Part shown: piece after piece, positions 26,201 through 34,800 of the stretch
How positions within the stretch are numbered: position 1 is the stretch's first letter
Layout: each line of letters starts with the position of its first letter
Assembly: GCF_018139145.2 (NCBI RefSeq)
Contig: NC_059475.1
Span: 20,402,937 to 20,466,936 of the forward strand
Direction of reading: 5' to 3'
DNA length: 64,000 bases
DNA from: Gymnogyps californianus
Lineage: Eukaryota; Chordata; Aves; Accipitriformes; Cathartidae
Notes under the pieces: generated by a model
What the model was told of the DNA's origin: nothing
Database searches by the model: none
Seen by the model: only the letters and a program-made list of their open reading frames with translations
Translations under genes and position numbers: made by a program

Positions 26201-27458
26201 TTTAACCAAGAGTTTTTCAACAGGCACCTCCTGCTTACACAGAGCGTGTGATCTGTGAAATGCTCTGCCTGTGTGCTTGCTTCATCTGGAATGAAGGTGA
26301 TTTTAAGACTTCACTAGATTTACACTGGCGTAAGATACAGCCAATGCAAATAGAAAAGGATTAATTAATTGTGACCAAAACAAATTCCAGAGAAGCTTTC
26401 TGGATATTGGAGGATCAGAGAAAACAACTGATGTATGAAGGTATTAAATGTAAACAAGCCAAAGCCGAAAGACCTGGCTTTTAACAGGAGCACCACAAGT
26501 TCAAACCAACTTCCCAAACCATAATAAGGATTCTGTCAGCTCAGTCAACCCACCGTTTGGTTGGGCCTATGGTGAAACACTGTCTCCAGCTGGGAAAGTA
26601 ACTTGTTTTTTCTTCCACCTCTCTGGAAACACTCCGCATACAAGTATGGGGCAGGTGATAAGACCATTGTTTTGGTTCTTTTTTTTCCTTGGCCATTTAT
26701 TTTCAAGTCCACAAGGCTGAAAATCTATTCTAATTAAGATGCTCTCTTCTTAAAAAGCCTGTTTTTCAACACAACCGTTTCAGCATTAAGTTCCAAAATC
26801 TTCCTACATATTATTATTGAATACCTTTAACATCCATGTTACAATTTGCCTATGTTTCTTGGTGAAGGAACAAATGCTTCTTTGCAGTACACTAAATAAG
26901 ATTTTATTACGGAATATCAGGCCTTCAAAAGTGTTAGCTTTAAATCAATACTGACCAAAAGCCAAAATTAAACATTAAGTGCAAACTATACTTTATGTCA
27001 GAACAAAACTTATTTTCAATGCATACTTATGTGTGGCCACCATCCCATTGAAAATTATTAGACTGAACAGTCAGAAGTCAGCAACGACTGACAGAGATCT
27101 TTGTGGAGGACACGTGTTAAATAAGAAAGCCAGACTTCCACAAAAACGTTGTAAAAATAGTTCTGATGGGTTGAGCAGTGTTTTAGACATCACATATGTA
27201 ATGATCAGTGAACATCTGAACAGAATAAGACTAGATTAACAGCAAGGCAACTAAAGAAACACTGAAGCCAAGGAATAGCTCCAATGTCTGATGCTGACTG
27301 GGACATGACCATCTGGGATTAAGAGGCAATGCCACCTTGTTCATGCGTTCATCGTCCGTCTCAATGCCAACGCTGTCGAGGATCTTTTTCAAGTCCTTTG
27401 ACGTGGGAGACTCGTTGCCACCGAGGACCGCTAGAAGGTATGCTGCGACGTAACGCAT
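23200..27458 (-). CDS. RPLP2: RPLP2, 60S acidic ribosomal protein P2, complete
   Basis: Spliced minus-strand CDS join(27336..27458, 25494..25542, 23701..23799, 23200..23276), 348 nt encoding 115 aa, the same length as human P2. P2 pairs with P1 on the P0 stalk of the large ribosomal subunit, where the stalk recruits and stimulates GTPase translation factors. Visible features are the N-terminal dimerisation domain beginning MRYVAAYLLAVLGG, an Ala/Pro/Gly-rich flexible hinge in the third coding exon, and the acidic C-terminal tail ending SDDDMGFGLFD, the factor-binding signature of P-proteins. Phases (0, 1, 1) and junctions match the mammalian gene. All introns follow GT/AG. The hinge has an alanine-rich run (PAAAAAPAA) where the human protein is more mixed. 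Introns, strong donors and an intact frame make this the functional gene and not a processed copy. It is divergent from PIDD1, and a 5'TOP-type start is expected. Confidence 0.98.
23701..23799 (-). CDS. RPLP2: RPLP2 hinge coding exon
   Basis: A 99-nt exon beginning GNGKLASMPAGGAVAVSAGG and ending in an alanine/proline-rich run. The acceptor is CCACTCAG and the donor is GTGAGT. This is the flexible linker that joins the dimerisation domain to the acidic tail of P-proteins. Confidence 0.96.
23800..25493 (-). other. RPLP2: RPLP2 intron between second and third coding exons
   Basis: A 1.7-kb intron. In human the box H/ACA snoRNA SNORA52 is hosted in an RPLP2 intron, so this and the next intron are where an orthologue would be expected. 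I could not delimit one with confidence. A perfect p53 half-site (AAACATGTTT, 24590-24599) occurs here but has no good partner. Confidence 0.7.
25494..25542 (-). CDS. RPLP2: RPLP2 49-nt internal coding exon
   Basis: Small exon encoding VISELNGKNIEDVIAQ plus one base of the next glycine. The acceptor is TTACACAG and the donor is GTAAGT. It completes the N-terminal helical dimerisation domain. It is too short to be found as an open frame by itself and was located by matching the family sequence and splice sites. Confidence 0.96.
25543..27335 (-). other. RPLP2: RPLP2 intron between first and second coding exons
   Basis: A 1.8-kb intron. It contains an A23 run on the plus strand at 26098-26120. 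No exon or RNA gene was recognised. Confidence 0.7.
26098..26120 (+). repeat. A23 homopolymer in an RPLP2 intron
   Basis: Uninterrupted run of 23 A on the plus strand. No target-site duplication or retroposed gene body was recognised next to it, so it is called a simple repeat. Another A18 run lies at 18246-18263. Confidence 0.9.
27336..27458 (-). CDS. RPLP2: RPLP2 coding exon with start codon
   Basis: Encodes residues 1-41 (MRYVAAYLLAVLGG to DDERMNK). The acceptor CCAG at 27463-27460 lies one base before the ATG, so the 5'UTR is almost wholly in an upstream exon. The donor is GTGGCA (27335-27330). An in-frame upstream ATG at 27468-27470 lies in the intron and is not used. Confidence 0.97.
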
Positions 27459-28043
27459 CCTGGAAAACACGAGAATTAGATCTTCAGCGCTAATGATCTA
27501 GTTACATGTTCGGAGAAATTTTATCTCTTCACTGGGGAAGCAAACCTCACTCTCCCGGCTACAATTGTTTTGCTCTATTTTTAAACGCAAACCCACAACA
27601 CGTGAAGCCGCGCACCGGTCTCCTGCCAGCACGGGGCCCTGCACAATGCAGCCAGTTAAACACCGCAAAGCCGCAGCGGCTCCCGCCCTGTGCCGAGCTC
27701 CGCGGCGCTGCTGCCCGAAGGCCCGAGCAGCCGGCCCGTCCTAACGCTGCCGGGACCGCACACCTCTCCCGAAGGAAACCGGCACGGCGGCCTCCCGAAC
27801 ACATCTTCGCCCCCCGGACGGCATCCCCGCCCGGGCTCCCCGCGGCGTTCGCCTTAGCCTGTCCCGTCCCTCTGCAGGCCCTGGCCCAGGCCCAGGCCGG
27901 GAGAGCACATGGCCGCCATTTCCCCCCACTCTCCCACCCCAAGTGGTCTCGCCCAAGCCGCGCTGGCGGCCGCGAGCTGGAACGGGTGGGCTGGGAGCGA
28001 CCATTCTCGCGGGGGAGGGGGGAAGGGACCGCCGCACGCTTAC

Positions 28044-28118
28044 TTGGGAGGAGGCGGCGGCGCGGGAGACAGGCCTGAGACGTGCGCCCGCGATGGCAGC
28101 CCGGCGGCGAAAGGGAAG
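28044..28118 (-). other. RPLP2: RPLP2 non-coding first exon (inferred)
   Basis: On the minus strand a clear donor, CCCAA followed by GTAAGC, ends an exon at 28044. Upstream lies a pyrimidine tract (CCCCTTCCCTTTCGCC, about 28106-28121) that fits a 5'TOP transcription start, the element through which mTOR-LARP1 signalling controls ribosomal-protein mRNAs. The inferred 5'UTR is about 70 nt, spliced to the base before the ATG after a 584-nt intron (27460-28043). The donor is seen; the exact start site is inferred. Confidence 0.65.
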
Positions 28119-28224
28119 GGGCGGTGCCTCGGCAACGCCTTCTTCCCGTCACCCCTTAACAACGCGCACTGCGATTGGGCCAGGCCGGCGGGGAGCGGGC
28201 AGGCCAATGGGGAGCCGCGGGCTT

Positions 28225-28267
28225 TGCTACTGCTACTGCCACTGCTACTACTGCCGCCGCCGCCGCA
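28225..28267 (+). repeat. CTG/CTA then CCG trinucleotide repeat
   Basis: Imperfect CTA/CTG/CCA triplets run into a short (CCG) tract. It lies just downstream of the plus-strand CCAAT box, in the likely PIDD1 5' region, so it may be transcribed as 5'UTR. Confidence 0.7.
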
Positions 28268-28610
28268 GTAACGGCCGTTGCGCAGACAGTGGGCCGTGCG
28301 CAGAGCGGGGCTGTCAGGCGCGTCCCGGGCGGGTTGGCGGGGGGTGCCGCCTCAGCGCAAGGCCGTGGAAACTCGTTTTCCGTCTTCAGGATTTTTTTTT
28401 CCCGAGACTGTGGCATCCGCGCGGGCCGGGCGACGCCACCCGCCGTGCCCTGCCGTGGCGGGGTTGGCGTGGCCTCCCGGGAAGGCAGGCCCCTCCGCTG
28501 AGGAAAAGCTTCCACAGGAGGGAGCAGGCGGCCTGTCCTGTTCCGAGGAGGCTGGGAGTTAGTAACCCTGCGGCAAGGTCTCGCCGTGGGATTACGGGAG
28601 TTACCACCCG

Positions 28611-31452
28611 TGCTTGGTTTGCTTGATTTCTTCCTAGATTAGGGAAGTGAATAAAAGTGAAGAGTTAACGTTGTGCCAAAATCCACTGGACCCAAATAAA
28701 CCAGAACCGCTGCAGCAGCAGGGCTGTGAGGAGGCTTTAGCTATCCCTGCCTTGCCACGCTGGAGGCTCCCCAGAAACCCCCTGTGTGGGTGAGAGCGCT
28801 CTCCACTTCTCTGGTAACTCTGGTGCCACCAGAGAACAACCAGGCTCCCAGTTGTATAACTGAGGAAGTGCTTCAGAGAAGCAGTCAGCGGTTAGTGTTT
28901 ACTCCCCATGGGAAGAGAAATTTCCCTCAGGGCACTGTGCAGCTTGTGCTCAGCTTTGAGCAAGGGGCACTTCTCCCAGGGCATTAACACAGCAGCACCG
29001 CCGTGCCGCAGCATCAAGGCACCAGCCAGAAACTCGCCGTTACAGAAAAACCCGGCTTTGCCCCTCTGAGCGAAATGGAGAGCAGCACAAATGCTGTGGG
29101 GCCTCGCCAGGATGCGGTGTTAGACCAAATGGCGTCCTTTGCTGCTAGACAGCTAGCTGAAGGCAGGTGCACTCCCAGAGTGCACGGGGCAGCAAAGGCA
29201 CAGCCGTGGCAGAGCCCTGTGGCTCTGGGCGGATCGAGGGCTGGCTCTGCAGCACCCAGCCCTGTGCCCTTCTGGGCTTGCAGCCCCCGCTCCTGCTACA
29301 CTTCTCCACCTGAATTTGCAGCAAATGAGCACAACACCAGGAGCTGCCCATGCCTCCCGTTCCCTGCAGGCTGAGCTCACGTTTGAGTCCAGGGGAGCTG
29401 CACCGGGACCGGCTGGGGTGCCGAGGCCGTGGCGGTATTAGGAAAATCTCATTTCATGATGTTTTTGTGACAGCAGGATGCCTGGGCCTGGTTTCCCAGA
29501 GCCGCCTGCCCCTTGTCCCGCTGCATCTGGCACCTCCTCCAGCTTGTCCCGCCCCGGCAGCGCATCTCGCCTGCAAACTCTGCAGGAAGTGGCTGAGCCA
29601 AGCTGTGCTGGGCTGAGCCGAGCCAAACCGAGCACCGCCGGGCTTTCAGGACCCAAGTTTTGTGTGCCAGGGACCGGGTGCGGAGGGGGTGAGACAAGCG
29701 TGGCCGTGCTCAGTGGGGCACAGTGCGTGTAGCCTGGCTGCTCGGCTGTAGGTCCTGCCAGGGGGGTCCCTGGGGGCTGAGCCTTGGCTCAGGGGCCCTG
29801 TGGGGTGTGCGGTAATGGGGGCCTGGGGCTGCCGGAGCTGGCGGCAGGGCAGATGAGGACAGCCTGGGGTGAGTGTGTCCATGTGCATGTGCACATGTGT
29901 GTGTATGTGCATGTGTGCGTGCCTGTGCACAAGGGTGCCTGCCCGTGTCCTGTACGTACGCCTGAGACTGTGTTTGTGGTCTCTGAGCCTCTCCAGCCTG
30001 GCTAGTTCAGAGTTCCTTCACCTCTGGTTCCTTCAGCATCAGTAGCTTTACAAAGCTATAGCAAATGGTCTTTTTGCTTATGCATATCTGTAAGAGAGCT
30101 GTGTATGTGTTGTGTACAGCCTTTTTGTAAGAAATACTTACCTTTTCACTAAAGCAGTAGTTCCCATTTACCTGTTCTTCCTGTCCTTATGTGTCTGTAA
30201 GCTTTCTGCTCTTTCAGGGAGCTGGGTGTCACACCTCCCCCCAGACTATGTCTTGGGAACATCAGTGCTGCCATGTCCCACAGGTTAACAGTAAAAAGCA
30301 CTGCTCCTCAGGGTGTTGTAGGGGCATTAGCTTTCTTCCACTAGCCTTGGACGTTAAAGCTGTTACAAGTTTTTTGTAGTTCTGCATCACTCACTCAAAA
30401 GAAACTTCTATTCACCTATTCGATCCATGGCAGGGTTTAAAAAGAACTCCTGATATTCACACCATAAGCTAATTTAATTCCCAAGCTCAGGAGGAGTTGC
30501 AAATGATAAAGGAAGTGGAAAGAGCAGGAAACGGGGGACTTGGAAGTATGTGACTACTGGTATAAAAACAAGTGTGGTGCTTCTGCTCATCTTTGCACTA
30601 CCAATGTGCTATGATGATAGAGGCTGATTTTGAAAGTCCTAGGTGGATGAAGGCTTCTTCACACCAAGAAGGCAGAGGAATAATTAATTTGTTCAAATTT
30701 CATACCTCTGCTCCTTTAGGTTTAAATCCTTCTTAGCATGCACTATGTGATATCTACTTTTCCCCTTTCTCTTTATCCATGGAGGGTGCTGTGAGGGGAG
30801 GAAACAAGGACTAGCTGGTAACTAGCCGGCCATGGCTTCGTGCCCAGTTTGCTGCATTAGAGCATCCCTGTGGAGGCAAATCTGCAAGAGCCCCAGTCCC
30901 ACTACACAATCCAGTGCTCCTGTGCCATGGACATGCCTTTTCTAACCCCTTCCCTGGCTCTGCCATGTTTGCTCTGCTGCCCTTTGCCTGTTTTCATCTA
31001 CACTTTTATCCCGTTGGCACCCAGTTTCACAACTGGGTTTGATGAGGACCCATTGCAGCCTGCGAGCAGCCTCTGGGCTCTGCTCCTGGCTCGGTTCTCC
31101 CTGCCCCGTTTTCCCCCTCCACTTGTAAAGCTTCCTGCTAAGGCACTTTAAAATCTGCATAAGGCATAGACATTTACATATATATCTTTTAAAGTTAATA
31201 TTACTATTTATTCTGATGGTGGGTAATTGCTCCATTCCCTGCCGAGATGTCAACTGGGAAAACTCAGAGGTTTTCCCTAGGAGGAGAAGCCTCTGTGGCA
31301 TCCGTCACCCTGCATTTCTGTGCTCTCTGCCCACAAAGCTTTCAGTAACACGTGTGTAATCCCTCCTGCCCTCTTGCTGTGATTATAAACTGTTTCCAGC
31401 CGCTCTGGGCTGGGGCAGGAGGCCTTCATCATGCACTTGCGTTCTCTTTCAG
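28611..31452 (+). other. Region between the PIDD1 promoter and its first coding exon
   Basis: Probably PIDD1 5'UTR exon plus its intron, by analogy with mammals, where the first PIDD1 exon is non-coding. I could not fix the exon 1 donor: AAG|GTCTCG near 28575 and AAA|GTGAAG near 28657 are weak candidates. A TG-rich simple repeat lies at about 29871-29930. Confidence 0.55.
29871..29930 (+). repeat. TG-rich simple repeat
   Basis: Imperfect alternating TG with interspersed CA/CG steps, in the putative PIDD1 5' intron. Alternating purine-pyrimidine DNA of this kind can adopt Z-form. The His-Thr-Met-rich open frame on the minus strand here is a product of the repeat. Confidence 0.75.
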
Positions 31453-31514
31453 AGCCATCTTTCCTCCTCCTCCTTGTCCCGGCTGCCTCGTGGTGCTGCC
31501 GGTGCCTGCCTGCC

Positions 31515-31534
31515 TGGCAAGTCAGAGCATGTCC
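31515..31534 (+). promoter_or_regulatory. Candidate p53 response element
   Basis: Two abutting decamers fit RRRCWWGYYY. The downstream one (GAGCATGTCC) is a perfect half-site. The upstream one (TGGCAAGTCA) keeps the CAAG core but mismatches at its first and last bases. There is no spacer, which is the preferred arrangement. It lies 17 bp before the PIDD1 start codon, in the first coding exon. PIDD1 is an established p53 target. Binding here is inferred. Confidence 0.5.
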
Positions 31535-31550
31535 AGACCCTGTGGACGAG

Positions 31551-31824
31551 ATGCAGAAGATGGCAGAGCTGCTGGGGCTCGGAGACGAGTGTGGGGAGGG
31601 GGCTTCGGGGGCTCCTGCGCTCACTGGCTCCTGCCTCGCAGACAACAGGCTGAACCTGGATGTTTATCCTGATGGCTGCCGCCGGTTCCTCCAGCTGTTC
31701 GAGGGGCGACGGGGAGAGGTGGTCCAGGTGGAGTTCCTCCGGCTCAGCAGCAACGATCGCCTCCTTGGCACTACACTGGGCATCCTTCCTCATCTGAAGC
31801 ACCTGAAATCCCTGGTGCTCAAAG
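31551..31824 (+). CDS. PIDD1: PIDD1 coding exon 1
   Basis: Encodes residues 1-91 and one base of codon 92, ending LKSLVLKG at donor GTAAAT. The acceptor is probably TTCTCTTTCAG at 31442-31452, so that exon sequence 31453-31550 is 5'UTR. NRLNLDVYPDGC aligns with human NRLSLDLYPGGC. The N-terminal 30 residues are poorly conserved, as is usual for this protein. Confidence 0.92.
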
Positions 31825-34800
31825 GTAAATTCCGGGGCCCGTCACCATCCCACTTTTCTAGGCTCAGCTTATTTTTATCCTTCTCTCCATGTCTGCAGGA
31901 CAAACTGCCCTTGGAATTGTTGTGTTCTAGTGCCCCTTACTACAGCTTTGGCTCTTAGCCTTGCTCAGAGCTGCATGCAGATTTCAACAAGATACAGCTT
32001 CTAGACTCTTATTTCCTTCCTTTGTTTCTACAGCTGCCTGGGGACCAGTTTTTGGAGTCTGGTTGGGTTGATGCTGCAACATTTTCTTTAGCCATCCTCT
32101 AGAAGAAGAGCATTTTTTTCACAGTTATGCAAGGAGAGGGGGATTGAAAGGTGTTGGACTTTTTGATAAATGTTCAGCCCTTCTTTCATTTTTGGGAGTA
32201 TAATGAGCTGTCTTTACTGCATTTCTATCTGAATCAATCCTAGCTTAATCCTTGCTTAGTGACAGTGAGTGTAGGGTTAGCAGAGTTCAAGACAGACCAG
32301 AAGAGGCTGCTGAACATTTTATCAAAAGTATGACTCAGGGCGTGCACGTTATTTGGCAAGCTGTAATAACTGTTAGACCTATAAATGTTAGATCATTCTT
32401 TGACTTTCTCATCTCTTTATTGTAGGAGGATCTTAATACAAATGGTATAATTTCTGTATCAGACTGAATCATTTGCTCTTTGGGAGGTGGAATTTTAAGA
32501 AGAAATGAGAGAAAAAAGGGGGAGTTTGTGGCCAGAATTCAAGGTTCTAGCTGAAAACTGAAAAGATTGAGGTTCGTTTCTATATCTGCCACAGCTTTCT
32601 CATATGAATAATTTCATTTGTCTTTTCCCCCTTTAGTAAGGTGAGGATAATGGCAGTACCTTTTATTAGGCTTGTTTTGTGAGATGTACACACACCCTGA
32701 GCATCCTGAAGTGCAATAAAATTGTTCACTAAGATTTTCTTACGTACAAAGTGCAATGTGTCTGTTAGTTTGATTGTTCTCATTTTTCACCATTATGCAG
32801 CATAAAAAATGTTTGGTGCCCTCTGCTGTATGTGTACACAAATAGACAACAATGGAGGGAGAGAAGGAAACGATGAAGAAATTGAGAGTTTTGGAAGTTT
32901 CCTTTTGTTTGCTTGACTTATTTTCCGTGAGTGCAGCCCTTTTCCAGTTTGAGTGTCACAAGCTGGGGTGGGGGACTTGTATCCTTCCCTCTCTGCTCTG
33001 CCTGGCCTGCACAATTCTGAATTACTTGCTTTTTTCCCCACATTTTCACTGCTTTCCTCACATCTGCTCTCCAGTCTTACAAGGGCAGATCTCAGTCCTC
33101 AGGGCTGCTTGTCCCTTAACAGCATGGGCGAAGCCTGGAGGGTGAGGAATGTCTCCTTAGTCCATAAAGTGTTGTGTGTTGGCCACTGGTGCTGGTGGGG
33201 AAGAGGTGGGGAAGGAGAGTGGGAGGCTTGGAGGGGTATGGGCCACCCTGCTGAAGGGTGGTAGATGTGTAGAGTGGCCTGGCTCTTTCTGAGCTTCGAC
33301 TCCAGATGTGTTTAGCAGAGCTCTACTGGTTGATTGTGGCATCTCTCCATTTCATAACAGGTCTTCACCATTATACCCCTTTCACTGATCAGGAAACTGA
33401 GGCAAGGAGCAGAAAACCCACTTCTCTATGAGTACTTTGTAATCAGTGCTGCTCGTTGTGATCAGTAACTCCCCATCTTCTGGGTCTCTGTGCTAAGGAG
33501 TCTCACGTGAGGCTGATGAGGTATCCCTGTAGCATATTGACCTCTTCTTCCACTTCCCTCCATACCCAGGTGGCCATGCCAGGGATGAGTTTGGTTCGTG
33601 TCAGCATGGCTCGCTGACAAGCTTGCCACCAGACATTGGGAACCTGAGGTGTCTCACCCACCTGGATCTCAGCTTCAACAGCCTCTCCACCTTGCCCAGC
33701 TGCATCCTCCACCTCCCCAGCCTCCGCGTACTCCTGGTGAGCCACAACAGCCTGGTGGCACTCCCTGAGGACTTCGGCTCTCTGAGCAAGTTGACTTTCT
33801 TCTCTGCTATGAAAAATCAGCTGAAGGACTTACCTCAGAGCATTGGGGAGCTGGCAGTGCTGCAGGATCTGGATCTCTCAGAAAATGCTTTGGAATTCCT
33901 CCCTGAAGAAGTTGGGAATCTGCACAACTGCACAGAGCTGGATCTCTCTGGGAATCGCTTATCGAGCATCCCAGACTCCTTAGGTAAGTATTTTCTAGGG
34001 GAAAAGAAGGACATGGGCTTGCCGAGTTTTTGGTACAGTCTAGGACCCCTGAGGCCCTTGGTCTCTGTCCCCAGAGTTGTTAGCACAAACCATCTGTTAC
34101 GTTACAGCCAAATGGAAGGGATATCCAGAAGAAATACGCTTGGTTCAGTCAGTCCCTTTGAGCATTAACAACTCTCTGGACCACACTTTCTCCTTCTGTG
34201 GATCAGCAAGACTGCTAAGATTTCAATACAATTTACAATAGCCGAGGATCTGGCCTGGCTGGTTTTGGGTAGCACCCAGGACTGGAAACAGAAGACCTGG
34301 GGTTTAATGGGATGCAAATCTGGGCTTGAAATCGTGCTGTCCAGTGTGGACCAGTCCACAGAACCAGGCTCTGACTTCTGCTGCCCAGCTTCCTGGCTCT
34401 TGGGTCCTGTATTACTTTGTGCCCGGGGTTGTTATTGATGTTGCTGTTACAGAAGCATCTTACATCCATATTCGTAGCTGGGTGCTGAAAAGCAGAGGAC
34501 AGAGGAGGCTGCGTTGCCTCTCAGCTAATTCTCTGGACCTCTTTATTTTGTGAGCTAAAGAGATGTTGGGCTTTTGTGCTTTTCCCTTATTGTGTGTGTG
34601 TACATGTGATGAGGAGGGCGGCGGGGGGTGGTTAGAGCTGATGTGCAATGCAATTAACAGCATGGATGGGGGGTCACTTCTTGTTCTAACCTGCAGCCAA
34701 TTTGAAGTCTCTGCAGCGGCTGCATCTCCACAGCAATCTCCTGGTGACAGTCCCTGCCTCGCTTGCCAGCCTGCCCAACTTGTCCAGACTTGATCTGCAG

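Larger units (their letters stand above)
27600..28610. promoter_or_regulatory. CpG island, divergent RPLP2/PIDD1 promoter
   Basis: A GC-rich, CpG-dense interval lies between the minus-strand RPLP2 and the plus-strand PIDD1. Two CCAAT boxes face opposite ways: one on minus (28174-28178) about 60 bp upstream of the inferred RPLP2 start, and one on plus (28204-28208) facing PIDD1. Two TGCGCA cores typical of NRF1-like sites lie at 28279-28284 and 28297-28302 on the PIDD1 side. Head-to-head RPLP2-PIDD1 organisation is known in mammals. Island borders are estimates. Confidence 0.75.
31825..33569 (+). other. PIDD1: PIDD1 intron 1 (after coding exon 1)
   Basis: A 1.7-kb intron holding the two MIR-type remnants listed separately. 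No other exon was recognised. The remaining PIDD1 introns are intron 9 (39465-39695), 10 (39847-41435), 11 (41560-42749), 13 (43403-44355), 14 (44562-45320) and shorter ones. They hold only the repeats listed separately. Confidence 0.75.

Noticed and set aside
27559..28152. 197-codon minus-strand open frame and overlapping plus-strand frames in the RPLP2/PIDD1 island
   Set aside because: They are produced by GC-rich sequence and cross the RPLP2 non-coding exon and its donor.
31431..31433. In-frame upstream ATG as the PIDD1 start
   Set aside because: It lies before a good acceptor (TTCTCTTTCAG, ending 31452), so it is probably intronic. The residues it would add show no similarity to PIDD1.
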